Positions 11,195 to 22,449 of a stretch of 64,000 nt of DNA are shown piece by piece. This DNA is from Congeria kusceri (Eukaryota > Mollusca > Bivalvia > Myida > Dreissenidae), in assembly GCA_027627225.1 (NCBI GenBank), contig JAPFQT010000370.1, positions 18,501 to 82,500 of the forward strand, written 5' to 3'. Position 1 is the first letter of the stretch, and every line of letters starts with the position of its first letter. A model generated the notes under the pieces. The model ran no database searches, was not told the origin of the DNA, and saw only the letters and a program-made list of their open reading frames with translations. The position numbers and the translations under genes are program-made.

Positions 11195-11400
11195 TATGAT
11201 TATTATTATTATTATTATTATTATTACATAATAATCATCATCATCATAATATAAAACTTGATTAGGCTATAACAATACAAATAATCACAAGTATGCAAAT
11301 AAAATAAATAATAAATAAAATAAATACAAATAATAATTTAATAAAATAATAATAATTATAGTAATAATAATAATAATCGTTATACAAAAAAAATATATAT
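11010..11400. repeat. CTG/CTA triplets followed by an AAT/ATT inverted microsatellite
   Basis: From about 11015 there are GCTGCTGCTGCTACTACTAC triplets. From 11150 to 11225 a run of about 13 AAT units meets ATTATTATT units head-on around AATTATGATT, making a perfect fold-back. CATCATCAT and more AAT-rich sequence follow to about 11385. Such inverted triplets can extrude hairpins or cruciforms. Confidence 0.85.
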
Positions 11401-11690
11401 AACTTGGGTAGGCTAAGCAAGGCGACCAGACGGCACGTGTAGTTGCTGTGAGAGTGTGGGGAGACTTGGAAGTGAGGTGTGGTTAGTGTTGTGTAGGGTA
11501 GTGTACGGTAGTGTACGGTAGACAGTGCCTCTGGTCTGGCCAGCCTTGTATTCCGATTGAAAAACTTTAAATCGATTTAAAACAGTAGGACGTCAATATT
11601 TAAAATTTAATGAAAAAATAACACATCAAATTAAATAAAAATAAAATTATAAAAATAAAAATATACTTTCATAAATCGAATAACATAATG
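11401..11690. other. GC-richer spacer with a 10-bp tandem
   Basis: The patch at 11410-11545 has less AT than its surroundings and contains AGTGTACGGT repeated directly near 11500-11520, with GTGTAGGGT just before. It has no open frame or splice support. AT-rich DNA follows. Confidence 0.4.
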
Positions 11691-12010
11691 ATTTTGATGA
11701 GCCAGCTGCTACTACGACTACTAACTCAACAGCTACTGCTGCTGCTATTGCACCCACTGCTGGAGCTGCTGCGACTAATGCTGTTGCTCGCACAGCTATT
11801 AATACTAATACTTCTTATACAGCTGCTGCTGGTACTATTGCTGCTGTTGCTGCTATTGTTTCTGCTACTTGTGCTGCTGCTACTGCTTCTCATGCTTTTG
11901 CTACTACTACTATTACTACTGCTGCTGCTGTTAACAATTAACATTAACACCACAACTACTACCACTTCCACTACTCGTGAAGGTACAAGTACAATTACTT
12001 TTGTTGTTGC
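11690..12010. repeat. Imperfect CTG/CTA triplet repeat
   Basis: GCTGCTGCTG, CTACTACTA and TTGCTGCT triplets extend for about 270 bp with many substitutions. The open frames across it (113 codons plus-strand Leu-rich, 81 codons minus-strand Ser-rich) are homopolymer-like translations of triplets and are not called as genes. Confidence 0.85.
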
Positions 12011-12189
12011 TCTTGTCGATGCTCGTTGAACTTGTTATAATGCCGCTGATTATTTTACTTGGTAACTTATTTGTTGCTGGCATTTGTTTGTCTGTCTATA
12101 TCTTAGTTTATAATAGCAAACAAGTTCTGATGGATTTGAATGCAATTTTCTTGGAAGGTTAAAGATGCTTGTTCACAGATTTTTGTATT

Positions 12190-12650
12190 ATTTTTTTGGA
12201 AGTTTGCCATTTAATGCCTTAGCTTGACAGATTTAAACATCGGAACTAAAGAGCGCAAGTATAATAACAAGAAAAGGATTAAGAAGAGAAAAAAAGCTGC
12301 TCCCACCATGCTTCGAACCTCTGACCTCCGGATCAAACGGCAAACGCCTTAACCACTTGGCCATTCAGGTTTATATATGTATCGCTGCATCTTTCACTTT
12401 ATCCAAGTGATCGACGTGTTGTCACGAAAACAAAAAACACTCAAAATTATTCCATCGTTTAGCGTTACAAACGAATTATAATTTTATCAATTTCAACTTA
12501 CTCAGTAAAGAAACCATATTTACAGTATATGTCTATGTCCGTAGTGTTATCTCGCTCCTTTATTTACAATGTTTTTTGTTTTTGGAATATGTGACAAAAA
12601 GTTGGAAAATTGTCATTTCGTTTAAGTTCGTGTAAGTTCGTGAACAGATA
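12190..12650 (-). mobile_element. Interspersed element with an internal tRNA-like module, copy 1
   Basis: This about 460-bp block is repeated at 20675-21140. Shared pieces are GCATCGGAACTAAAAAGCTC-like sequence, AAGTATAATAACAAGAAAAG, the tRNA-like module, ATTATTCCATCGTTTAGCG, TCTATGTCCGTAGT and GGTGACAAAAAGTTG. The tRNA-like part (12302-12374, minus strand) has A-box-like GGCCAAGTGGTTAAGGCG and B-box-like GAGGTTCGAAGC. The RNA-like part is internal, with about 100 bp on one side and about 270 bp on the other. An ordinary tRNA-headed SINE would have it at the 5' end. Confidence 0.7.
12302..12374 (-). pseudogene. tRNA-like sequence (Ser/Leu-type D-arm)
   Basis: On the minus strand TGGCCAAGTGGTTAAGGCG is followed by a short anticodon-arm-like stretch, then AGAGGTTCGAAGC. 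The D-loop form resembles class II tRNAs (Ser/Leu). The acceptor ends do not pair well by eye and the variable arm is short, so this is taken as the promoter part of the surrounding repeat. It is not called as a functional tRNA. Confidence 0.5.
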
Positions 12651-13320
12651 GGATCCAGGATATTTTAAGTGAGACATTGGGCAAGGGAGTTAACCTACCA
12701 CTGAACAATTCCAATGTTATATGCGCTGTCCGAATGTGATTAAAGTTTACAGCAGAAAAGTGAAAATTGTATACGTGTGTTAGTACAATTTCTGTTTTAA
12801 TTGATTTTATTGTTAGACCATACCAATTTGATTCTTTGTTAAGTGTCATCGGGCTTGTAGGTTTTCGAATTCCTGAATGAAAACAAAAACAATAGTGGCA
12901 AATTGTGGAATAAAGAACAAAAAAGACTTAAGCGTTTTACTAATAATTGTGAAAACACACGGAACTAGTCAATATTCACAGTTAAAATGCTGTGTTAAAG
13001 TAGGTTCCCAATATCAAGATGATATATTACAGTTTTGAAAGTTAACGTTTGCTTAAGCTCGTACCAATGTCGTGAATAAGTGGTTTCCTGCCTGGTCGGT
13101 AGGTTTCGAAAAATGTAGATGCTCAACATAGAATAAAATGTGTATGGCCTTATTTGTTTTGTTAATATTTGGCTGACTTTAAAAGTGGTTTATGCTTTTA
13201 ATTTGTGTAAGCATTTGTGTCCACCATCATATAATTAAAATAAAACATGTTTAAGACGACGGCGTATGTTTGAACCGAATGTTTTCTAGACCGATTTGTC
13301 TTGGGATTGAACTCTGTCTT
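12651..13320. other. AT-rich non-coding DNA
   Basis: No gene, RNA or clear repeat is seen. The short minus-strand frames (75 codons at 12622, 69 codons at 13198) lack splice sites or recognisable domains. Confidence 0.4.
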
Positions 13321-13325
13321 AGGAT

Positions 13326-13347
13326 CACGTGATACTTTAACTTCCGG
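13326..13347. promoter_or_regulatory. Possible proximal promoter: E-box plus ETS-type site
   Basis: CACGTG at 13326-13331 and ACTTCCGG at 13340-13347 lie just before an ATGGCGGAT start. Clusters of this kind are common at metazoan housekeeping promoters. The pairing is suggestive only, with no TATA box and no start-site evidence. Confidence 0.35.
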
Positions 13348-13351
13348 TACA

Positions 13352-13411
13352 ATGGCGGATATGTCAAAACACAAATTACAGTTACAGTTTATGAAAGGAT
13401 TTAGCAATTAA
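13352..13411 (+). CDS. Possible first coding exon or tiny ORF (19 residues)
   Basis: ATGGCGGATATG opens a 19-codon frame, MADMSKHKLQLQFMKGFSN, ending in TAA at 13409-13411. The motif KHKLQLQFMK recalls the start of M-phase phosphoprotein 6-like proteins, but the match is short and comes from memory. No good donor lies before the stop; GTAGAA follows near 13427. It could be a truncated first exon, a decayed promoter-proximal copy, or chance. Proximity to the ETS/E-box cluster is the main reason to list it. Confidence 0.25.
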   Translation: MADMSKHKLQLQFMKGFSN

Positions 13412-14039
13412 TTAGGACGTGGCAAAGGTAGAATTTGATTGTTTTCATTTCCATATTCAATAATAAAACAAATAACACCAATAAACAGAACTGACTTGAA
13501 TTTTTTATAATGGAAACTCGAAACAAAGAAATCGTCAAATGTACAGTACATGTATACAATGCAGATTACAATAAAAGAACACTCAATAACTGGAACAAAT
13601 TACAAGTGCAAGAACTGGCACTAGACCTGGAACATTGAAAAGCATACTTCTTGTGAACCTGCACTGAATTATTTGTGGTAGCATAACTTGTTAGGCACTC
13701 GGCTAATATTAATTTTAGTTACTTTTTATGTGGGCAATAATTGCCAGCATAAAAGAGGTTGCGAGACTTACAGTTTAAGAAAAATATTTTGCAACTTCAA
13801 CATGCTGAAATAACATAATTAGAAATGAAATGTTGGTTTCTTACTTGTAAAGATATTTTAGCCTTGACACCTGAAATGTTATGCATTCGAGTCCGTGCAT
13901 GCTCGTAATATGCGGCTGATGGATTGTAATCAAGACATTTAAATTTAAATGGCATCTTTACTTACTATTTTGTGTAAAAAAACAGTGAACACGTAATGAG
14001 AAATATGTTACTTCATTGAAAACTAAATGCGACCTAAGA
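13412..14039. other. AT-rich non-coding DNA
   Basis: No open frame above background, no splice-bounded block and no clear repeat were seen. Confidence 0.4.
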
Positions 14040-14674
14040 CATACTTGCCATATGTCCCGAATCATCCGGGATTGTCCCGCACATCCTGCAGTCCCAGATT
14101 TAGTTTGTATGTCCTCAAAATCATAACTGTGCATGCCTATATTAGATTAACTTTTGACAGACCACTAATCCCCTAATTTGTCCCCAATGCAATCATACAC
14201 AATTAGGCAACGTGTCATAAACAAGCAATTAACAGAAGTTGTCACACTTTCACTAATCAACTGCAATCAGTAGGTCCGACTTTAAGGTGGAGCTACATTT
14301 TCACAGAAAAATTGATATTAGCCAATTAAAACGAGGAGTTATTTCAGCTTGCCAATGCTGTGAACCATCGACCTATCTGCGTAATACATATTTATACACG
14401 TATTAGTAAGTGTATACATGCATCAGTTGATAACGAAAGAGTACTTATAATCCCGACCGTAAATAAAAGCAGTTTACTCAATGATTTCTGTTGTTCACAA
14501 GATCCGCAGTTAGTTTACTACCATAATAAGGCATTGTTTTAAACTACTTTCCTCGAAATTTCAGATGAAATAGTCCTAAAACAAATGTTTTGTTATGCCA
14601 TGTAAAACTTATGTACACGTCCGGGAAAGACAGTAAAAATCCCGGAAATGATCCCAGAAATTATGGCATGTATG
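14040..14674. mobile_element. 635-bp element with inverted ends (CATACWTGCCATA)
   Basis: The left end reads CATACTTGCCATATGTCCCG. The right end, reverse complemented, reads CATACATGCCATAATTTC. Both ends are followed inwards by CCCGG-rich sequence (ATCCGGGATTGTCCCG at left, CCCGGAAATGATCCC at right). The interior is AT-rich with only a 60-codon frame. The form fits a non-autonomous DNA transposon, superfamily unknown. Confidence 0.6.
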
Positions 14675-15019
14675 CCTAACAACGCCTTTAACTAGCTCAA
14701 ATTCCTTCAGGTTTGTCGGTTATTTTAGGTGATGTGATATTGCACCACCACGTCATTGATTTTGTGTTTACATATCAGTGATGAAATTGTTATTTATCAT
14801 TTAAACTTAAAATGTATGCATGTATTTGCTGTTATAAGTTGGTAAATTCTTAGAGCCAGAATTTACAAAGAATTAGGACACATGATGTTGCGTGATTGTA
14901 TCGAAAATGACGTCTGTGCATCATCCACAAACTTGTATGAGGCCACGAACTTACCGCAACAGATGCTAAATATTGCCATGCGCTCACTTGATAAACGTCA
15001 CATAGTGTAGAAAAGCTTT
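14675..15019. other. Non-coding spacer
   Basis: AT-rich sequence with nothing recognisable, apart from a GATGTGATATTGCACCACCACG stretch broken into short pieces. Confidence 0.35.
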
Positions 15020-15500
15020 CATTGAAGTGCCTGAATGTGTAGGCGTGCGTTCTAATACTACATTAAACTGTGTACCCCAATTTTTTATTTTGACTACTCA
15101 TAAAAAAAGGTCGCCTGTTGGTCGGCGTCTGCTTCGGCTTAATGCTGTGGTTAAGGTTTGCGAGCAACAAGTACATATCTCTGTAACTACTACAGAAATT
15201 CATTTGAAGCTTCACACATGTCTTCGGGGTCATTATGTGAGGCCACTGACGTAAGCTCATAACTCTGACTTGCAATTCAGCAGAAATATGCCCCTTTTGC
15301 ACATGGAAATTCCGGTTAAAGTTTGTGTGTTAAAATTTGCTTGCAACAACATATCACTATATTTACTACAGATATTCAATTAAAACTTTACACATGTCTT
15401 TGGGGTCATGTAAGGTTTGTAACGTCACTGACCAAGGCCCATAACTCTGACAAAGCGGTACGAATAGTCAAGAGTGATATCCTGAAACAGCTTTTGTTTT
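15020..15500 (+). repeat. Interspersed repeat, two tandem units ('TTTGCGTGCAACAA' family)
   Basis: Each unit runs TTAAGGTTTGCGAGCAACAA, ATATCTCTGTAACTAC, TACAGAAATTCATTTGAAGC, CACATGTCTTCGGGGTCA, then a CACTGAC and CATAACTCTGAC end. The second unit starts near 15315. The same family lies in the opposite orientation at 25790-26250. Short frames across it are not genes. Confidence 0.8.
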
Positions 15501-15930
15501 GTTTTGAATTATTTTTGTCTGAGCGATTCCATAAATTAAGTATTGCTACTCGAAAAACATATTTGAGAAAATAATGAAATTATCATGTTTCAATATTTGT
15601 CTATATGCGAAATTCCTTTGATAGGCCCGTTGGCAATATGTAACTGAGAGCCCTCTTTCTGTCTTGCAGCCCGCAGATCACTGAATTTTGGCATCATTTG
15701 TTAATAACTCAGGAATTTTTAAATAATGTATTAATATTTTCAACAATGTGTTTCTTTCTGCTTCTTTTCATTAACCATTCCAGATGTATCAGTTGCTATA
15801 GCTATAGCATTGTAAAGAAAATACAGTATAAAATATAATTGAAAGTTTCACTTTACAGATAAAACAATTGATTGTTAGTTTTTAGCGCGACTTCGTAGAG
15901 AAGGCAAGCTATTCTACGTGCCCTGGCGTC
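15501..15930. other. Non-coding spacer
   Basis: AT-rich DNA with a small palindromic GCTATAGCTATAGC near 15797-15810. No gene or long repeat seen. Confidence 0.35.
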
Positions 15931-16640
15931 GATGTCTGCCTAAGTTTAAGTTTTTCAGTAAGCTAGTTTCTCAGGAATGGCTTGATGTATTTCTTATAAA
16001 CTTAAAACATTTATTCCCCATATTAAAAGGAATCCATAGGCAAAGTTAAGTAACTCTAGTTTGAACTTTGTCATCATTATGGGCCTTTTTACACTCAAAA
16101 AATTACATTGCATGCTATTTGAGTAGGTTAAAGATTTTCGGTAAACTAGTATCGCAGAACTGCTGGAGTGATTTTATTCAAACTTTAGTCATTTATTCCC
16201 CTTATTTAAATGAACCCATAGGCAAAGTTTGGTAAATGTTGTTTGAAATGTGTCAAAATTATAGGCCTTTTTACACTTAGAAATTGATAGTGTGAGCTAT
16301 TTTGGTAGGTTAAAGTTTTCCAGTAAGCTGGTATCTCAGTAATGACAGAAGGGACTTTAATCAAACTTTACACATTAATTCCCCATATTAAAATCAACTC
16401 ATAGGCTAAGTTAGGTAACTCTAGTTTTAAGTTTGTTAAATTATAGGCCTTTTTATAGACCCTTAACACGTTTAAAAAATGGGTCATATTATGGGAACGC
16501 AAAAGCGGGTAGGCAGGCGGACGGACGGGCGGCCTGAGATCTTTGTCCGGACCATAACTTTGTCCAGCATGGATTGATTTTCAAATAAATTGACACAAGT
16601 GATAAACATGGTCAGGAGAAGAATACAAACAATTTCACTT
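15931..16640 (+). repeat. Tandem interspersed repeat, about 170-bp units
   Basis: Three units share GTAAGCTAGTTTCTCAG, a CATTTATTCCCCATATTAAA block, CATAGGCAAAGTTAAGTAAC and GGGCCTTTTTACACT, with starts near 15955, 16135 and 16318. The array ends in AGGCAGGCGGACGGACGGGC and TTTGTCCGGACCATAACTTT, a terminal block common to long mollusc repeats that begin or end in runs of 'GTCCG'. It is non-coding. Confidence 0.75.
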
Positions 16641-17890
16641 TTAGACTTCAATCACAAAAATAATCTGTGAGCAATAATAACTCTTATACCCTAAAACACT
16701 AATACAAACTATATAATTCCTTTAGTCCTAAATAAATTAGATATTTAGTTGATTCTGATCTCATTTTTGTATGGGGCGACACAATCTACACCATGTCTCA
16801 ACAGCTTAAGACTTACTATAAATAATTTCAAATTGTTTTACCTTTTTTGTGTCTGCAAACTGCATAAACATGCTTAATCAATGATGTACATGTTAGTTTT
16901 ATTTTGAGTTGTTGGTTTGCAATATGTAAAATAGATAATCTTCTAAATACATGTAATTCGCTTACTTGAAGCCCGGGAAAAGTAAAACCTATTCTGGCTA
17001 GTTAAAATTTCGACCTATCTTCCTGAAAGGCAAGTTTACAAAGGATGCAAAATTAGGAAACTGACCTGATTAGTTACTGTCTAGATTTACTGTCACATTT
17101 ATGGTCTTATGGGCACGTCTCTAAAAAACAACTATTGCAAAGACTGATAATACATGAATTTATGATAGTACATGAATATTGAATTGTAAAAGATGATTTC
17201 GTAGCTTATAAAACTTCCAACATGATTTCATGTCAAAACAATGCTATTATTAAAAATGAAGGTAAAATGAAGGAAAAAACAACTGATATTGATAGGAGTA
17301 CCATTTCTTGTGTCAATAATATAAGGTTATTTAACAGCGTTCGGTACAATGCATTGCTACAATTAGACGAGTACACAGCATGCAAACCATATTGGAAGAG
17401 TCGATAGGCAATATTATATATTGAGTGCATATATTTAATAAATACACTGTTCATATTAATCCTTTAAAGAAATCTTGGACTGCAAGCTTGAAGATTTTCA
17501 ATTACATGTATCTACAAGCGTTAACAGAGAAAACCAAAAAGAAGAAATGATACATTATTCATTTTCATCCTTGTAAAGAAATGGACTACAAGCTTGAAGA
17601 TCTTCAACTGCATGTACTGGGTATCTACAAATGTTAACAGAGGTAAACAAAGTGCAGAAACAACTAGAAAACACTTGGAAAGCAAAGACCTCCACCAGAT
17701 GGCCCATTCCCCCATACGGTGTGCAATATATGAGTTATACAGCTTAATGTTGCTATTTGCTCAATAATAAGGAATCCTTCACAAAGTCCTGGATCCAGAT
17801 TATGATCCGGATCACAACCACAATCAAATCATTGTTCGTTGACACATTTACAATCTTCGCAAGAAAGTTCGAGCAAAACTGTACGTAACT
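16641..17890. other. AT-rich non-coding DNA with a local duplication
   Basis: GACTGCAAGCTTGAAGATTTTCAA near 17474 recurs as CTACAAGCTTGAAGATCTTCAA near 17586, in each case followed by CATGTA and ATCTACAA. This is an imperfect direct duplication of about 110 bp. Frames at 17222-17454 and 17521-17715 have no support. Confidence 0.4.
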
Positions 17891-18130
17891 TTTATGCTCC
17901 CCAAAGGGGACAGCCTATAGTTGCTGCCTTCTCTGTCTGTCCGAATTCTACATCATTGTTATTCGTTTGTCTCAATGTCATATGCATTTCCCCACAATTT
18001 TTATCCACCCGTCTGTTTATCTGACCTTCCGTCTGCCCCATAGTTAGTTTCTGCCGAAGATCTCTGGAACTAATATCTCAGATGCAATAAAACTTAATAT
18101 GAGGACATGCACATATTCTTAGGTTATTCC
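17890..18130 (+). repeat. Interspersed repeat of the 'TATGCTCCCC' family
   Basis: TTTATGCTCCCCAAAGGGGA opens the block, followed by GCCTATAGTTGCTGCC and runs of CTGTCTGTCCG and CCACCCGTCTGTTTATC, ending in ATCTCAGATGCAATAAAACTT-like sequence. The 5' inverted CCCC/GGGG and the 'GTCTGTCCG' run are typical of a long, multi-copy mollusc repeat. Only one decayed copy is seen here. Confidence 0.5.
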
Positions 18131-18230
18131 AGTTATTGTTGTCGGCAATTTATAGCATACAGTTATATTTTCATATGAACAACATTATTATACATCGAAA
18201 TAAGCAAGGAAAGTATTGAAGGTTTATACC

Positions 18231-18407
18231 GGTATTTGAACTCCCGTCCCACAGCTCCGTAGTCCACTGCTCTATCCACTGCACCACTCTGTCTTGTGGT
18301 TTCATTGGTATTGAAAAGGGATTATATGGATAGACTGAGTGCTAAATATAGAAATCACATGACTTGGACTTGGTCACATGACCATAGTCTAGGTCATGTG
18401 ATTTTTT
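18231..18407 (-). mobile_element. tRNA-like module plus adjacent palindrome
   Basis: On the minus strand (18302 to 18231) GGTGCAGTGGATAGAGCAG is followed by GGACTACGGAGCTG and GGGAGTTCAAATACC, i.e. A- and B-box-like parts in tRNA order. At 18351-18407 AATCACATGAC, GGTCACATGACC and GTCATGTGATT form nested inverted repeats. No acceptor pairing is obvious, so a tRNA-derived SINE relic is likelier than a gene. Confidence 0.5.
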
Positions 18408-18463
18408 TTACTGTTATGTTTTATTGAAAGGATAAATAAATGTTTCGAACAGCTACCAGCAGA

Positions 18464-18537
18464 AGCCTCAATAGCTCAGTTGGTAGAGCAGTGGTCTTGA
18501 GAGGCTTGGTGTGTGGGTTCAAATACCGCTCCAACCA
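18464..18537 (+). pseudogene. tRNA-like sequence (decayed or SINE-derived)
   Basis: GCCTCAATAGCTCAGTTGGT has a canonical D-arm, and AGAGCAGTGGTC leads into an anticodon-like region. GTGTGGGTTCAAATACCGC resembles a T-arm with a B box. The 5' GCCTCAA does not pair with the 3' CTCCAACC, and the T stem has a mismatch. It lies about 160 bp from, and diverges from, the tRNA-like module at 18231-18302. Confidence 0.5.
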
Positions 18538-18539
18538 AG

Positions 18540-20674
18540 GGGAGTTTTAACAAACTCCTCGGGGGGGCAGAACCCCCCCCCCCCCCCAATGAGGGTTAGT
18601 TAAATATATGCCTTTTAGTACAAAATAAAAACATTTCATCATAGTCCCTACCCCCCCCATTGTAATTTTTTGTGCAAATAAAAACAAACACCAGGAGTCT
18701 TCTCTTTTTTTTTTATTGATCTCAAGCATTTTTTTATTATGCAAGATATTACAAATATTTTATACAATGTTTAGGCCAAAGAAAAAATATAAGTGGTCCA
18801 GGTTTCTCGACCTACCTTACTTACTTCACCTCATCCTTAAGAATTTATGAAGGGAAACAAAAAACATTTGTTGGTTTAAGTTTGAATATGGGGCTTTCCC
18901 AAAAATATTCATAGTAATTATGGTGTTCTTGAAACAATGTAATGTCAGCAGTGACACCTGAACCACAGATTGTTTTCTTTGGCCTAAATTAACTGTATGT
19001 TAACTGTATGTTAACCAATATTTTTCCAGAAATCAATCAAAAGAAAGCACCATCGCTCAGCGAAGTAAAATAGTTATCATCACCTGAGTTGCAGCAGCTA
19101 GTAATCAGCAAAGCAAGCCGGGACAGGATTTCAGTGGGAGACGTGGAATGCTAGTTAACTTCCTTGTTTCTACAAACCCAATTATATACTATATATTAAA
19201 ATGCAATTTTGGAACTGAGAATGTACTTTTTGCTAATAAACCCATTTGTTTGAATCTCAATGTCTTTTTTACCTTTTCTTCCTTTTATTTAAGATAAAAA
19301 GCAAATTATACGAATTTAAAACCCTAGCCGAAGTTTTGGAATGTAAACTATGTATTCCACATGATTATAGGCCAAACTATAATGAGTTATTTCCAATACA
19401 CAGAAGTGTGGCAGTCTTCACAATAAGTTAAAGAGCTGAACTTTTTTTGTTATCTTGAACTTGCTTATTCAAAGTTCCATTTATATCAATGAGGACAAGA
19501 ATTCCTAATGTTCTTTTTATTGTATATAAATAAGTTTTCTGGAATATTTAACTATTTTTTTTTTTTAAATACTATTTTCTTCGGTTCCAAAACAAGTGTC
19601 GACACGTTAGACCAGTTGTATAGAGCCATGACTCAAGTTTGTCACACATCTTAACACCTGTATTTTTAAGTGATTATGCCTTATTTTTCAGCGAAGAATC
19701 ACTGGTTTACAGTTCCCTACATGTATACAGAATTGCTATTCTGTAATTAAATTTTGACAAAATACTTTTAAAAAGTTGATATATTTGGACATATTCTGAT
19801 ACGTCAAAGTTAAATTGAATTCCTAGAAGATAACAATGTTGTGTTATCATATGATTGTTAAAAGAAGACAGAGATTTTGAAACACTATCACTCGGAAATT
19901 AATATCGGCAGTTAAGTTCAAAAGTACCCTTCCAAAGCAGTACCCTGTTTTGGATTTGGGCAAACAAGTATGTCTTTGTGGTGTGTTAGGTATAAATCCA
20001 GATGGGCAAAATTAAATTTTTTTATTAAAGCCATTAAATCTGTTTTGAATGACAATATTGTCAACACGCTAAGATTATTCAGAGTAGGAATATGTATTTA
20101 CAAAAAAATAATTTTTGAGGACTTTAAATAATACTTATGAACAATTGTATACATAGTTGAAGACATCTCAATCTCAGTCACATAATTCCATTTCACGAAA
20201 ACTGTGAACATGATTGACAATTTCTCTAATTAAAATATAACATAAAATTTGATTAATTGTCTGTTGTAAATACCAACTCAGAAAAGTGTTTTGTTGAACT
20301 GGTTAATGTGAACAAATACTACTAATATTAGAATTGTATGGTATTTATTTTATTCCCCAATGCAGATTCGGTGGCTTTAAGAAAATGTAATATTCAATAT
20401 TGAAGAACCTTTGCTATAGATCCATTGGTTAATGAGTTATGACTACTGACAGAGGGACAGACACAGCTAAAATATCTTTCCATATTCAGGCTAGGGTTTA
20501 AAAATGGAACAAACAGTCCCGCTGCTGCATACAAATTACTTCTTACTGGCGTCAACAGAATTTACAAATCTGTGCCAGTTGTGTTCTCTGTTGTGCATCA
20601 TGTTTGTTTTTTTTTAAATGCAGCCATTTTGTGTTGTTAGTGGTTATACATTCAAGGGACTCGTTCACCAAATT
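18540..20674. other. AT-rich non-coding DNA with G/C homopolymer hairpin
   Basis: GGGGGGGCAGAACCCCCCC at about 18560-18590 pairs a G-run with a longer C-run. CCCCCCCATTG follows near 18650. At 19021-19063 an acceptor-like TATTTTTCCAG is followed by a short basic frame (KSIKRKHHRSAK) and TAA, which could be a terminal exon but has no partner. The rest has no supported feature. Confidence 0.4.
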
Positions 20675-21140
20675 TCTCATTTTTTTAAGTATGCCATTAA
20701 ATGTCTTAACTTGAGAGATTTAAGCATCGGAACTAAAAAGCTCAAGTATAATAACAAGAAAAGTATTAACACAAAATTTTTTTTTAAAAAAGGTCCCACC
20801 AGGGTTCAAACCCGGGAACTCCTGATTAAAAGGCTAAAAGACTATGATATTTCACCCTGCATTATTTACCTCATGTAAGTGTTCCATGGGATGTCAACAG
20901 TTTCTACGAAAAAAACAGAAGCACTCCAAATTATTCCATCGTTTAGCGTTACAAACGCTTAAAGTTTTTATCAATTTCAAACGCTTTATAATGTTACTCA
21001 TAAACTTAACGCATTTTACAGTATATTTCTATGTCCGTAGTATTATCTTGCTCCCTCGTATACACTGTTCTTTTATTTTTGGAATCGGTGACAAAAAGTT
21101 GAAAAATGGTCAAATTGTCAATCTGTGAACAGGTCCCATT
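20675..21140 (-). mobile_element. Interspersed element with an internal tRNA-like module, copy 2
   Basis: This is the second copy of the element at 12190-12650, collinear along its whole length. Shared runs include AAGTATAATAACAAGAAAAG, TTATTCCATCGTTTAGCG, TCTATGTCCGTAGT and GTGACAAAAAGTTG. The module at about 20790-20875 (minus) keeps GGGTTTGAACCC (B box), but its A-box side is more decayed than in copy 1. Shared edges on both sides show that the RNA-like part moved as an internal segment. Confidence 0.7.
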
Positions 21141-21730
21141 AAGTATTAATTGTGCATACGAGGTTAGACGACGAATGACGCAGGAAAGGTCCCTTATTCC
21201 AAAAGCTCGCAAAGAATGTCATGTTCATGGAGCCTAAATATATACTGAACAAAAGCAGTTCACTGAGTATCATACATAAGCTCAATATATGATAATATCA
21301 GTAATGCAAGCATCTTTACAATAGACAAAATCTAACTATACTCGACCAAAAAAGAAACCTGACACTACAATATTTATTTTTTGTTTGTGGATTAAATTTC
21401 AACCACTATGTTGAAAAACAATAATTTATGCATAACAAAAATGTAGATGGCCATCTGTGTTAATGAAACATTCTGTTTTTGTTCTATTGTTTATGTTGTA
21501 TCTTGATCCGATTTCACAGGAAAGTCAATTAACTATACACACGTCAAGTTACTTTTTTTGCCGAGTATTAATGAAGGAAACAACATATTATGACATCATC
21601 AGTGGTGAGTTGCTCAAACCTAACAGTCATTGGAATTTTGATGAAATAAAATGTTGAGTAACGAGTTCAATCTGATTAAACTGTAATTATAAACTCAGCT
21701 CTAAATGTTTGCTTAGCAAGTTGTTTGCAA
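21141..21730. other. AT-rich non-coding DNA
   Basis: Only short frames (66 codons at 21457) without splice or domain support. No repeat recognised. Confidence 0.4.
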
Positions 21731-22061
21731 GGCGTAAAAAAAAATTATGTTTGTTTCAGGTTACATGCCAAAAAAAATTAGGGTGGGTAGGTCGGGATTT
21801 TTTATTTTTTTTTGGTAAATGGTCAAATTAAGGATTCTAAAACTGAATATATATTCAAAACATGTCAGTAATACCATAAAACATTGTTTATAAGTGGATG
21901 CTATCAAACAAAACACTTACGTATCCAAAAAACATGTTATTATTGAAAACAGGTAAATAAAACAAACAAATATCTGACAAACTCAATAAAATGTTCTAGG
22001 GTTGGGGCATTTTTTAAGGGTAGGTCGGGTAACCTGAAACAAACATATTTTTTTTTACGCC
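21731..22061. mobile_element. 331-bp MITE with about 33-bp terminal inverted repeats
   Basis: The left end GGCGTAAAAAAAAATTATG continues into TTTGTTTCAGGTTAC. The right end, reverse complemented, is GGCGTAAAAAAAAATATG continuing into TTTGTTTCAGGTTAC. GGGTAGGTCGGG occurs just inside both ends in the same orientation. The interior is AT-rich and non-coding. A related fragment (GACCTACCTACCCACC) occurs near 55323. Confidence 0.85.
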
Positions 22062-22449
22062 TAATACTTATTATATTTGCATCAAAGTTTATTAGCAGTA
22101 ATTACAATTTTCAACAACTGGGCCAAGAAGTTACTTATCAATTAATAGTTGGACTTTTCTCTTTTCGACTTCATGAGAACTTGCGGTATTTTAAATGATC
22201 TAAGCCAATGTGGAACAAAAAACAAATGACCACATATCAATGAAGATACACAATACAATAACAAATCATGATACATTTAACCCGAAATCAAACAGATTCA
22301 TAAATAGTACTCTTTGTGCAATTTTGCAAACTAAAAAACCATGCCATATAATTGTTTCCTTTTCATTGTTACACAAAAAGAAATTCTGCATTATTTCAAT
22401 TCTGTTTTTATCGAGTCTATGTAGATTTTAATTTCTGCATCAACAATTA
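22062..22449. other. AT-rich non-coding DNA
   Basis: No supported feature. The 73-codon frame at 22210 has no coding character. Confidence 0.4.

Noticed and set aside
11688..12029. 113-codon Leu-rich frame, possible membrane protein
   Set aside because: It consists of CTG/CTA triplets in one frame; the opposite strand gives poly-Ser.
18464..18537. Functional tRNA gene
   Set aside because: The acceptor stem does not pair and the T stem is mismatched. Only A- and B-box-like parts are convincing.
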